Assembly (NCBI RefSeq): GCF_000819805.1
Contig: NZ_CDCE01000029.1
Span: 2,833 to 66,832, forward strand
Length of the DNA stretch: 64,000 nt
Reading direction: 5' to 3'
From: Aeromonas diversa CDC 2478-85
GTDB lineage: Bacteria > Pseudomonadota > Gammaproteobacteria > Enterobacterales > Aeromonadaceae
Positions within the stretch are counted from its first letter, which is position 1. The number at the start of each line of letters is the position of its first letter. Below, piece after piece: positions 1-7,492 of this stretch. The notes under the pieces were generated by a model, which saw only the letters and a list, made by a program, of their open reading frames with translations, had not been told where the DNA came from and did no database searches. The position numbers and the translations under genes were made by a program.

Positions 1-165
1 TTGGTGACTTTTCTTTGGCCACGCAAAGAAAAGTCACTCGCCACAGCCCGAAGGGCGGGCGAAACCCTTTCGAGGGCAAAGCCCTCGCTCCTCACTCATC
101 CGGTGCCATGGGCCGCACTTATTGCACCCTACCCCTATGCGGCGCAGCCGCATCGAGAGGTCAGT
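1..165. repeat. Multi-hairpin intergenic repeat, copy 1
   Basis: This non-coding stretch is a string of short inverted repeats. The first is a perfect 14-bp stem (positions 4-17 with 24-37, loop of 6). It is followed by GCCC/GGGC, CCCT/AGGG and GAGGGC/GCCCTC type stems up to about 88, and by ATGCGGC-GCA-GCCGCAT at 137-153. A second copy with the same order of elements lies at 3643-3862. I see no gene here; the in-frame stretch across 15-215 is only repeat sequence read as protein. The window edge may cut the 5' end of the element. Confidence 0.8.
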
Positions 166-262
166 CCGCAGGGCGGGTGACGCCCATCGCTTTCTATGTG
201 GCACCGTCATGTTAAGTTGAGCGGGAGCCCGATCAGGCTGGCGAACTTCTTGGGAGATGGCG

Positions 263-559
263 ATGGCGCACTACCTATATCGACTCACACCGGTCCGGGG
301 CGATCTGCTGGTCACAGGCCCAACCCCGACTGAGGCGGCCCATATCGCCGCCCACTTTACCTATCTGGAGGCGTTGTGCCGGCGCGGCGTGGTACGGCTG
401 GCCGGACGGACACTGGACGAGGGGCCCGACACCTTCGGCCTGGTGATCTTCGACGCTGTCGATGAGTCAGCCGCCAGGGCTGTGATGGAGGGAGACCCGG
501 CTGTGGTGCACGGTGTGATGCAGGCGCGTCTGTGGCCGTTTCGCATCGCCTTGCCATAA
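263..559 (+). CDS. YciI-like small protein
   Basis: A 98-residue protein resembling the YciI family (ferredoxin-like fold, small dimeric proteins sometimes fused to other enzymes). The supporting pattern is an N-terminal strand, a helix containing AAHFTYLEALCRRG, then GLVIFDAVDESAARAVMEGDPAV, which matches the family's typical 'D-x-A-x-A...DPF/A' half. I chose ATG 263 over ATG 257 because GGGAG at 252-256 would touch the first ATG but sits 6 nt from the second. It is a single gene, divergent from the AraC gene on the other strand. Its biochemical role is unknown. Confidence 0.65.
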   Translation: MAHYLYRLTPVRGDLLVTGPTPTEAAHIAAHFTYLEALCRRGVVRLAGRTLDEGPDTFGLVIFDAVDESAARAVMEGDPAVVHGVMQARLWPFRIALP

Positions 560-601
560 GCACCCCCCGCAATCCACTGAGGGGCTGGTCAGGCATGCCT
601 C

Positions 602-1531
602 TTATGTGTCCTTATCGGCGCGCCCGAGTTTTCGGTATTCTCTTGGGCTGACGCCTACCTTGGATTTGAACAGCTTGCTGAAGTGCTGAGGGTAGATAAA
701 TCCCAGGTTGTAGGCCACCTCGGTGACCGATTGCCGAGTACCGAGCAAGCTGTTCTTGGCCCGCTCGAGCACGAAGAAATGAATATAATCTGATGCGGTT
801 CTGCCGGTCTCTTTTTTCAGCAGATCGCTCAAGTAGTAGGGGGAGATGCCCATCTCCTTGCCACAGTAGGCGACGGTGGGCAGGCCATGCTCTTCATGCT
901 GATGGCGCAGATAGTATCGATGCAGGACCTGCTCGAAATCACTGGTGATATCTTTATTCAGATTGGTGCGCGTATGAAATTGCCGGTCGTAATAGCGGGT
1001 GCAATAGTCCAGCAGTAACTTGATATTGGAAACGATCAGCTCCTGGCTGTGGCGGTCAATATTGGCACTATATTCCGACACTATCTTGTCGATAATATCC
1101 TTCAGGCAGGCCTTCTCGGCCTCGGAAACATGCAGTGCCTCGTTGGCCTCGTAATGGAAAAAGGAGTAGGCACCGATGCAGCGGCCCAGCTCCGAGCGGC
1201 GGATCAGGTCAGGGTGAAACAGCAGGTTCCAGCTCTGCGAGTGATCCGCCACACCTCCCCCCGCCGTGTATTGCACGACCTGGCCGGGGGCAATAAACAC
1301 CAGGGTGCCGTCTTGATAGTCATAGGTGTTACGACCGTAGAGGCAGGAGCCCGTCAGGCCCACCTTCAGGCTGATCGAGTAGAGCTCGGAGACGATCGGC
1401 GTATCGGCGATCTCGTCAAGCCGTGCCGGGTCAAAGACTCCGACCACCGACACCAGAGGGTGCCGGGGGGGCGCCAGGCCAAATGCCTGATGAACCTGGG
1501 CGATGGAGTTAATGAGGCGTGGCGCTTTCAT
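602..1531 (-). CDS. AraC-family transcriptional regulator
   Basis: A 309-residue regulator. The N-terminal 170 residues look like a cupin-type sensing domain (GTLVFIAPGQVVQY is the usual AraC_binding signature). The last 100 residues carry two helix-turn-helix motifs, ending with the highly conserved VTEVAYNLGFIYPQHFSKLFKSKVGVSPREYR. The start overlaps the 3' end of the upstream dehydrogenase gene by 23 nt on the same strand, so the two are probably co-transcribed and the regulator may control that dehydrogenase. The ligand cannot be told from sequence. Confidence 0.9.
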   Translation of the reverse strand: MKAPRLINSIAQVHQAFGLAPPRHPLVSVVGVFDPARLDEIADTPIVSELYSISLKVGLTGSCLYGRNTYDYQDGTLVFIAPGQVVQYTAGGGVADHSQSWNLLFHPDLIRRSELGRCIGAYSFFHYEANEALHVSEAEKACLKDIIDKIVSEYSANIDRHSQELIVSNIKLLLDYCTRYYDRQFHTRTNLNKDITSDFEQVLHRYYLRHQHEEHGLPTVAYCGKEMGISPYYLSDLLKKETGRTASDYIHFFVLERAKNSLLGTRQSVTEVAYNLGFIYPQHFSKLFKSKVGVSPREYRKLGRADKDT

Positions 1532-2366
1532 GTTTCTTCAGCTCTTTCTCGTAGGTACTCATGATCACCTGGTCAAAGGCCCGGTCGCTGAGCAGGCACC
1601 TTAAAAACAGGATGGTGCGGCTCATGTAGCCCGCCACATAGCGGGTCTTGGGCCGCTTGCTATTCACTATCCTGGCGACCAGTTCACCTATGATGGCCGG
1701 GGATGACATGCTCTTGGGGTTGCTGTACAGCGCCCGGTAGGTTCTGGCCACGGCCGCCGATATGGCTTCATATGCCCCGCCCTTGGCGCGTTCAACGAGC
1801 GGTTGATACATCACATCACCAAACTCTGAGTTGATCCCGCCCGGCTCAAGCACCACCACATGGATATTAAAAGGTTTCAGCTCGAGGCGCAGGCAGTCAC
1901 TCCACCCTTCCAGCGCATGCTTGGAGGCGTGGTACCAGGCGCCGAGAGGGGTATAGATCTTTCCGCCTACCGATGAGGTGTTGATAATGGTGCCCGCTGC
2001 TTGCTGGCGCATGGTGGGGAGCACCGCCTTGGTCAGTTCGGCGAGTCCAAACAGATTGACCTCAAACTGGCGTTTGGCGTCCTCGCCGGAGACATCCTCC
2101 ACCGCACCCGTGACCGAGTAACCCGCATTATTCCACAGCACATCGATGCGTCCCTGCTCGGCGATGATCTGTGCCACGGCGCGCTCAATTGAGGCGGTCG
2201 AGGTGATATCGGTCTCGATGGCGAACCCGCCGGCCTGCACCAGATCGGCCATCTGCGCCACCCGTCTGGCCAGGCCATACACGATATAGCCCTCTTTCAG
2301 CAGCCTGAGCGCCCCCTCTTTCCCCATACCGGAAGAGGCGCCCGTCACCACACATACCTTTTTCAT
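1509..2366 (-). CDS. Short-chain dehydrogenase/reductase
   Basis: A 285-residue classical SDR. It has the NAD(P)-binding TGASSGMG motif near the N-terminus, the NNAG motif, and the catalytic Ser (INTSSVGG) and YHASK tetrad. 'SSGMGKEGALRLLKEGYIVYGLARR' suggests NADP preference because of the Arg pair after strand 2 (inference). I chose the ATG at 2366 because AAGGA lies 8 nt upstream and the protein then begins directly with MKKVCVVTGA. Longer upstream starts lack such a site. It forms an operon with the overlapping AraC gene. The substrate is unknown. Confidence 0.92.
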   Translation of the reverse strand: MKKVCVVTGASSGMGKEGALRLLKEGYIVYGLARRVAQMADLVQAGGFAIETDITSTASIERAVAQIIAEQGRIDVLWNNAGYSVTGAVEDVSGEDAKRQFEVNLFGLAELTKAVLPTMRQQAAGTIINTSSVGGKIYTPLGAWYHASKHALEGWSDCLRLELKPFNIHVVVLEPGGINSEFGDVMYQPLVERAKGGAYEAISAAVARTYRALYSNPKSMSSPAIIGELVARIVNSKRPKTRYVAGYMSRTILFLRCLLSDRAFDQVIMSTYEKELKKHESATPH

Positions 2367-2657
2367 CGCTCGGTTCCTTAACTGGTTCATCGGGTGATTC
2401 ACGGCATCACCCTGTGTCATCACGTTACCCAAGCAGAGGAGAGGGTACTTATACGGATTGGGGAAAAATGACGCGATTTCCCAAAACTTGGATCAACCCT
2501 GGCATAGAAGGGTCTCTAATGGTGCCTTTCTGGTCTTGAATGACACAGCTGTATCAATAACCAGCAGCCCCTGCCTTGGGCAGGTGAGGGGGCTGGGGCT
2601 GCACCTCGGGGGCGGGTGCGCGTGTCGATCTGCGGGGCCAAGCCCCCTTGGTATCGG

Positions 2658-3071
2658 CTAAACCAACTCCTCGGCGCTGGCGATAGTCCAGGCGCTGGGA
2701 TGGGCGCTAAAGCCTAGCTTGGGGTAATACCCGGTGGCCTGTGGGGCGGCGAGCAGGATCAGCTTGCACCCCTGATGCAGCGCCTCAAGGGTGTGGCGGA
2801 TCAGCGCCTTGCCGATGCCCTTGGCCTGCACCTCATCGGCGACCGCCAGATCCGACAGGTAGCAGCAGTAGTGAAAGTCCGTCACCGAGCGGGCAACCCC
2901 CACCAGCTCTTCTCCCGACCAGGCGGTGACCAGCAGATCGGCGTGCTCCAGCATGCCGGCTATGGTGGCCGCATTCTCGATGGGGCGTCTGGCCCCCAGG
3001 CTGGTGCGTTTGAGCAAGGCGACAAATTGCTCGGCCGTGACGGGGTGGTTGATACGGTAGTCAATATCCAT
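2658..3071 (-). CDS. GNAT-family N-acetyltransferase
   Basis: A 137-residue acetyltransferase of the GNAT fold. The acetyl-CoA binding segment is VADEVQAKGIGKALIRHTLE (Q/R-x-x-G-x-G/A motif), preceded by the strand CCYLSDLAV and followed by the C-terminal ATGYYPKLGF typical of motif B. It is a single gene on the minus strand. Its downstream flank (below 2658) is an ordinary spacer and its upstream flank is the repeat-rich region. The substrate cannot be predicted. Confidence 0.88.
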   Translation of the reverse strand: MDIDYRINHPVTAEQFVALLKRTSLGARRPIENAATIAGMLEHADLLVTAWSGEELVGVARSVTDFHYCCYLSDLAVADEVQAKGIGKALIRHTLEALHQGCKLILLAAPQATGYYPKLGFSAHPSAWTIASAEELV

Positions 3072-3166
3072 GATGTGGGCTCATCCGTGATGGGGTAACA
3101 GAGGGCTGATATGCCCACTCTTTGCACCAAAAGGCAAGAGGGAGGCCGCGCCGCTAAGGGGCGAAG

Positions 3167-3320
3167 ATTGGCACCTCCTTTGATTCGCAAAGATGAAGCC
3201 ATCAGGCCAGGTCGTGAGACAGGGATGTACACCGAATACATCAACCGAGGTTGTGAAGGGGCAGGGTATTGGCTCCCCCTTCAATCCGCCGAGGGGAGGG
3301 CGCAAGGTCAGGGACGATCA
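3167..3320. repeat. Tandem intergenic repeat, unit 1
   Basis: About 155 bp that recurs 205 bp downstream (3372-3527) at high identity. The shared landmarks, in order, are ATTGG, GATTCGC, GAAGCCATCA, CCAGGTC, GAGACAGGGATGTACAC, CATCAACCGAGGTT, GAAGGGGCAGGGTATTGGC, CCGCCGAGGG and CGCAAGGTCAGG. Neither copy has a convincing reading frame or RNA gene. The origin is unknown. Confidence 0.85.
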
Positions 3321-3371
3321 GTGGCTACATCAATGCATCCAGTATCGGTAAGAGTATCAGTGGGGCACGGT

Positions 3372-3527
3372 ATTGGCTCCCCCTCTGATTCGCCTAGGTG
3401 AAGCCATCATGCCAGGTCGCGAGACAGGGATGTACACGAATGCATCAACCGAGGTTGCGAAGGGGCAGGGTATTGGCTCCCCCTCTAATCCGCCGAGGGT
3501 AGGGCGCAAGGTCAGGAGCGCCATCAG
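3372..3527. repeat. Tandem intergenic repeat, unit 2
   Basis: Second copy of the 3167-3320 repeat. It differs by scattered substitutions and one- or two-base indels, so the duplication is not very recent or has been free to drift. The about 50 bp between the units, and the edges, show no target-site duplication that I can identify. Confidence 0.85.
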
Positions 3528-3642
3528 GGATGATGGCGCAGCCGCAGCGGGGCATGGATGCCCCATCTGCGGCGGTCCGTCCGACCTGGCGACCGAGCCG
3601 AGGGCAGCCGCGCAGCGGTCGGATTGGCGGGGGAAGGCCTTC

Positions 3643-3862
3643 TTGGTGACTTCTTGGGCCAGCAAGAAGTCACTCGCCACAGCCCGTAGGGCGGGCGAAA
3701 CCCTTTCGAGGGCAGAGCCCTCGCATGCAGGGTGCCCGTCGTAGGCAAGGAGCTCGACTGAGCTCCTCCAGGTGGGCGGGCGAAACCCTTCGAGGAGGAA
3801 CTCCTCGTGTCCCATGCGGCGCAGCCGCATCGAGAGGCTTGCCGTAGGTAAGGAGCTTGGCC
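3643..3862. repeat. Multi-hairpin intergenic repeat, copy 2
   Basis: Same modular element as 1-165. The leading stem here is 11 bp (3646-3656 with 3663-3673, loop of 6) instead of 14 bp. It is followed by the same GCCC/GGGC, CGAAACCC and GAGGGC modules to 3724. Additional units follow: a GGAGCTC/GAGCTCC hairpin at 3749-3766, a second CGGGCGAAACCCTTCGAGG block at about 3777-3795, GAGGAG/CTCCTC at 3793-3807, and a 24-bp block at 3814-3837 that is identical to 137-160. No gene is visible. It lies downstream of the tubulin-like gene and its terminator. Confidence 0.85.
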
Positions 3863-3896
3863 GAGCGCCTCCCGCGTAGCCGTATCAAGAGGCAGA

Positions 3897-3927
3897 AATA
3901 AAAAGGCGCGGTCGATACCGCACCTCC
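3897..3927 (-). terminator. Rho-independent terminator of the tubulin-like gene
   Basis: On the minus strand an 8-bp stem (GGTGCGGT with ACCGCGCC, one G-T pair, 4-nt loop) is followed by TTTTTATTT, 17-45 nt after the stop codon. Confidence 0.8.
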
Positions 3928-3943
3928 TGGGGCAAGGCGACGC

Positions 3944-6034
3944 TCAGGCGCCGCTCTTTCTCGGGTTGAGGGAGAGCACTCGGGTCTTGCTGACCTTGTG
4001 GCGATAGATCTCGCGCAGGTAGAGGATCGCCTTCTTGACGCATTCGCGGCTGAGGCGAATGTCGTTGATGGAGACATACTTCTCCTTCTCGCGAATCAGC
4101 TCCCGGTACTTCTTCTCATACATGGGTTTGATGGCGTACCAGTTGGTGTCGAGGATCTTGGCCGGGTTCTCAAACTCGTTGAGCATGGCGTCCAGGGTCT
4201 CGGCGCTCCACTGGTCGTCCTGGATCAGATCGAGGATCGCCTTGTCGAGGTGATCGTCGAAGCGGAAGTGATCCCGGGCGAAGCAGCGCTTGATAAAGGC
4301 GACGATCAGGGTAAGGAAGTCATCGCTCAGGCAGGGGCTCTTGACGATCAGCGTGGTCAGAGAGATGTTGGCCGAGGCGCCGATCACCAGGGCGTAACGC
4401 TTGAGGGTGGTGTTGGGGAAAAGCCCGTTGAGGTGAGACTTGAGCCGGTTGAGATCCACGTAGGAGAGCTTGTACTCCTTGGGCAGCGAGATGATCGAGA
4501 CGATGGACGAGCAGTTCTTGAAGAAGTGCAGCTCGTTGAGGCGGGCCGGGTTGTGGCCGCTTTGCACATAGTCGTCCAGATACTCCTGATAGTGCTCCGC
4601 CTCGATGGGGAGCAGGCTGATCCCCTCGATGGCCTGGGTGGTCTTGTTGAAGTGGGGCAGCTGGATGGAGCGGGTGAAGAGATCGTCCACGTTCAGCCCA
4701 CCTTCCCGGTCGAATAGCCCCTCCTCGGGGGAGACCGACTCCGCATAGGCGACGGCGACCGGCCCGGCCAGGCTCATGAAGAGGTCGTTGGCATCGAGGC
4801 GGATAGTCTCGCTGATGTCGATGCCGGCGCGGCGGAAGTAGTTCTCGTCGTAGTCGGTGGTGACGGCCTGGGCGGTCAGTATGTTGAAGATCTGCTGGGA
4901 GATGTACTGGTTGGCGTACTTCTCCATGGTGTTGACGTCCACATGCTGGATATCCCCGTCATCGCTCTGCTCGGCGTAGCGCATGATGTCGTTGGAGATG
5001 AGCATCATGGCGTTCCAGGGGCGGATCCGTTGCAGCATGGTGGCATCCCCCGCCACCTCGTTGTCGAAGTGATAGGAGAAGTCCCACTCCTCGGAGAGGT
5101 ACTTGCACAGCAGGCGCCCGGCGTTGATATGCAGCGCCTCGGAGATCTCGATGCCCCGATCGCAGATGTTGGGCAGGATGCAGATCCCGCTGGTGAAGAT
5201 GGGGTCGAACATGAAGTGCTCCCCGAGGGAGAGGGGCTCTTGTTCCTCTGACGGGGGGGAGAAGGTCTTGCTCATGTAGGAGTATTGCTGGGCCAGCCCG
5301 AACTCGGAGGCCATGCCCGACCCGGTGCCGCCGCCGGCGCTGAAGATGTAGAAGTAGAGGCGCGACTGGTTCGCCTTGATGCCGCACGAATCCACCAGAT
5401 AGGTGTGAATGGCCTGCCACTGGGAGTTGGAGAAGTAGTGCGGGCTCTTGTTGAGGATGATCTTGGCCAGGTACTGGCCGAGGATGGGGGCGTTACCGGC
5501 TCCCCCCGCATGGATCTCGGAGAGATCCATGACCTGCATCTTGGCGTAATCGCGCAGAAAGCCCCCCTCACCCCCGCGGTTGGAGTGGCGAATTCGGCCG
5601 TCGATGTCCTTGTCGAGGTCCCCCAGCATCACCATGGGCTCGATCAGAAAGACCGGGCGGGCACCGTTGTGGGGCAGGCGCAGGTTGCGCCGGATCCAGC
5701 GCACCGGGCCAAACTCCTTCTCTCGCTTGCGCTGCTCTTCGCTGTTGAATTCGTTGAGATAGAAGCTGCGCGCGTTGTAGACCAGGGAGGCCACGTCTTG
5801 CGCTATGTTGGAGCCGCAGCGCCCCAGGCCGACCAGGCAGACCGAGGGGAAGCTGTGAGGCGTGTGAGTGCCTTCTGCGCCACTCTGTATCGGGGGAAAA
5901 ACCGTCTGGCGCAGCTGCTCCAGGTTATCGAGAATGCGGGCGAGATCCCCTTCCGTGTAATAGAGATAACGGTTGCCGGCCGTGATCGGTTCAACCGTGC
6001 CTTCGCCGGGCAGGTGATCGGTATGCTCTGTCAT
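3944..6034 (-). CDS. Tubulin/FtsZ-superfamily GTPase-like protein
   Basis: A 696-residue protein with tubulin-superfamily hallmarks. A Rossmann-type start VCLVGLGRCGSN lies at residues 65-76, where FtsZ has its first G-rich loop. The tubulin signature loop SAGGGTGSG lies at 232-240. A later segment, LNVDDLF (447-453), could be the catalytic T7 loop, but this is only a guess. It is much longer than FtsZ (about 380 residues), with an extended C-terminal half (about 460-696) rich in charged helices. It best fits the Tubulin_2-type families (FtsZ-like families proposed from genome comparison to act in membrane remodelling) rather than cell-division FtsZ. No signal peptide or membrane segment is seen. 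It is monocistronic, with AGGA about 10 nt before the ATG and its own terminator. Its partner genes are not obvious. Confidence 0.75.
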   Translation of the reverse strand: MTEHTDHLPGEGTVEPITAGNRYLYYTEGDLARILDNLEQLRQTVFPPIQSGAEGTHTPHSFPSVCLVGLGRCGSNIAQDVASLVYNARSFYLNEFNSEEQRKREKEFGPVRWIRRNLRLPHNGARPVFLIEPMVMLGDLDKDIDGRIRHSNRGGEGGFLRDYAKMQVMDLSEIHAGGAGNAPILGQYLAKIILNKSPHYFSNSQWQAIHTYLVDSCGIKANQSRLYFYIFSAGGGTGSGMASEFGLAQQYSYMSKTFSPPSEEQEPLSLGEHFMFDPIFTSGICILPNICDRGIEISEALHINAGRLLCKYLSEEWDFSYHFDNEVAGDATMLQRIRPWNAMMLISNDIMRYAEQSDDGDIQHVDVNTMEKYANQYISQQIFNILTAQAVTTDYDENYFRRAGIDISETIRLDANDLFMSLAGPVAVAYAESVSPEEGLFDREGGLNVDDLFTRSIQLPHFNKTTQAIEGISLLPIEAEHYQEYLDDYVQSGHNPARLNELHFFKNCSSIVSIISLPKEYKLSYVDLNRLKSHLNGLFPNTTLKRYALVIGASANISLTTLIVKSPCLSDDFLTLIVAFIKRCFARDHFRFDDHLDKAILDLIQDDQWSAETLDAMLNEFENPAKILDTNWYAIKPMYEKKYRELIREKEKYVSINDIRLSRECVKKAILYLREIYRHKVSKTRVLSLNPRKSGA

Positions 6035-6157
6035 GAAGTCGCGTCCTTTGCATCTGGTAGTGCATATAAATCAGCAGCTTTGCGCTGCCCACTAACCATA
6101 GTCGAAGAATCGTTGCCGCGCCGGACCGACTGCTCACTCCACCCCAAATAAATGGAA

Positions 6158-6179
6158 ACGGCGACCCTGGGGTCGCCGT
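6158..6179 (-). terminator. Terminator after Na/Pi symporter gene 2
   Basis: A perfect 10-bp stem ACGGCGACCC/GGGTCGCCGT with a 2-nt loop, followed on the minus strand by TTTCCATTTATTT, 19 nt past the stop. Confidence 0.75.
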
Positions 6180-6197
6180 GGTTCCTCCGCCGGCCGG

Positions 6198-7352
6198 TTA
6201 CTTGGCCAGCATCATCATCATGCCCGGCAGGGCGAAGAAGAGCCCCAGCACATAACCCATGGCCAGCAGCTTGTTCTCGCTGCCGACCTCGGCCAGTTTC
6301 TCGGCCGCGCGCACCGGCAGGTCGCGCAGGAAGGGGGTGCCATAGATGAAGAGGACGCCGAAGACGTTGAACAGCACGTGCACCAGGGCCACGGTCAGGG
6401 CCAGGTAGGCGCCCTCACCCGTGATGGCGGTCGCCGCCAGCAGGGCCGTGATGGTGGTGCCTATATTGGCGCCCAGGGTAAAGGGGTAGAGCTGGCGGGT
6501 GGTGAAGACGCCGCCGCCGGCCAGCGGAATCATCAGGCTGGTGGTGGTGGAGGAGGACTGCACCATGATGGTCACCAGGGCGCCGGAGGTGATGCCGGCG
6601 ATGGGGCCACGGCCCAGGGCCTTGTGCAGCAGATCCTTGGCGCGACCGACCAGCACCGAGTTCAGCACCTTGCCGAGCCAGGTGACGCAGCCGAGGATGA
6701 GCAGGATACCGATGGCGATGGTGGCCAGCGCCGGCCCCTTGCCGGGCAGCACGGCGGTCACGGCATCGATGAGATCCATGGCCGGCTCGGTCAGGGGTTT
6801 CATGAAGTCCATCCCCTTCATGGAGAGGTTACTGCTGCCCACCAGCAGGTTGGCGAGGGCCTCGGCGCTGCGCGACAGCAGGCCGAAGGCGAGCTCCAGG
6901 GGCAGGAAGATGGCCACCGCCATCAGGTTGAAGAAGTCGTGCACCGTCGCGGCGGCGAAGGCGCGGCGGAACTCCTCGCGATGGCGCACATGTCCCATGG
7001 AGACGATGGTGTTGGTGATGGTGGTGCCGAGGTTGGCGCCCAGCACCATGGGGATCGCCATGGTCATGGGCAGGCCACCGGCCACCAGGCCGACGATCAC
7101 CGAGGTGACTGTGCTGGAGGATTGCACCAGGGCGGTGGCCAGGATGCCGAGCAGCAGGGCTACGAAGGGGTTGCTGGCGAAGGCGAAGATCTGGGCCGCC
7201 CCTTCGGCGCCGCCTGAGAAGCCTTTGAAGCCATGGGAGACGGCGGCGACGGCGACCAGGATGAGGTAGACCAGGGCAATGACGCTGGCCCAGTTGAGCA
7301 GTTGGCCGTAGGAACGGTGCTGGACTTGGGACTGGGTGTGTTCGCTGTGCAT
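6198..7352 (-). CDS. nptA: Na+/phosphate symporter (NptA/SLC34-type), copy 2
   Basis: A 384-residue inner-membrane protein. It has the inverted-repeat architecture of SLC34/NptA Na-dependent phosphate symporters, with two QSSS motifs (VQSSSTVTS in the first half, VQSSSTTTS in the second) and the paired GANLGTTIT and GANIGTTIT segments. About eight hydrophobic helices are visible. It takes up inorganic phosphate with sodium. A close paralogue lies immediately upstream on the same strand, including a copy of the promoter region. The two Pho boxes 60-100 nt upstream indicate phosphate-starvation control by PhoB (inference). Confidence 0.9.
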   Translation of the reverse strand: MHSEHTQSQVQHRSYGQLLNWASVIALVYLILVAVAAVSHGFKGFSGGAEGAAQIFAFASNPFVALLLGILATALVQSSSTVTSVIVGLVAGGLPMTMAIPMVLGANLGTTITNTIVSMGHVRHREEFRRAFAAATVHDFFNLMAVAIFLPLELAFGLLSRSAEALANLLVGSSNLSMKGMDFMKPLTEPAMDLIDAVTAVLPGKGPALATIAIGILLILGCVTWLGKVLNSVLVGRAKDLLHKALGRGPIAGITSGALVTIMVQSSSTTTSLMIPLAGGGVFTTRQLYPFTLGANIGTTITALLAATAITGEGAYLALTVALVHVLFNVFGVLFIYGTPFLRDLPVRAAEKLAEVGSENKLLAMGYVLGLFFALPGMMMMLAK

Positions 7353-7414
7353 GAAGCCTCGTGGGACGGTCGCGCCGTCAGGTAGCTAAGATCGGGCGCA
7401 TTACAGCAGCGATT

Positions 7415-7452
7415 TATGACGCTTTTATTACACTGTGACGTTTTTATGATGC
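7415..7452 (-). promoter_or_regulatory. Tandem Pho boxes upstream of Na/Pi symporter 2
   Basis: On the minus strand, CATCATA-AAAA-CGTCACA is followed by TGTAATA-AAAG-CGTCATA. Each half pair is spaced 11 bp, as in the PhoB consensus CTGTCATA(A/T)A(A/T)CTGTCA. The ATG lies about 63 nt downstream. Confidence 0.75.
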
Positions 7453-7462
7453 TTCGATGACA

Positions 7463-7484
7463 GAGGGCGCCATGGGGCGCCCTC
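7463..7484 (-). terminator. Terminator-like hairpin after Na/Pi symporter gene 1
   Basis: A 9-bp stem GAGGGCGCC/GGCGCCCTC with a 4-nt loop directly after the stop of the upstream symporter. There is no U-run, so termination may be partial. Confidence 0.5.
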
Positions 7485-7492
7485 AATGGGGT

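Noticed and set aside
3167..3527. Possible CRISPR array
   Set aside because: Only two units, 155 bp long and diverged, with no short regular repeats or spacers and no cas genes.
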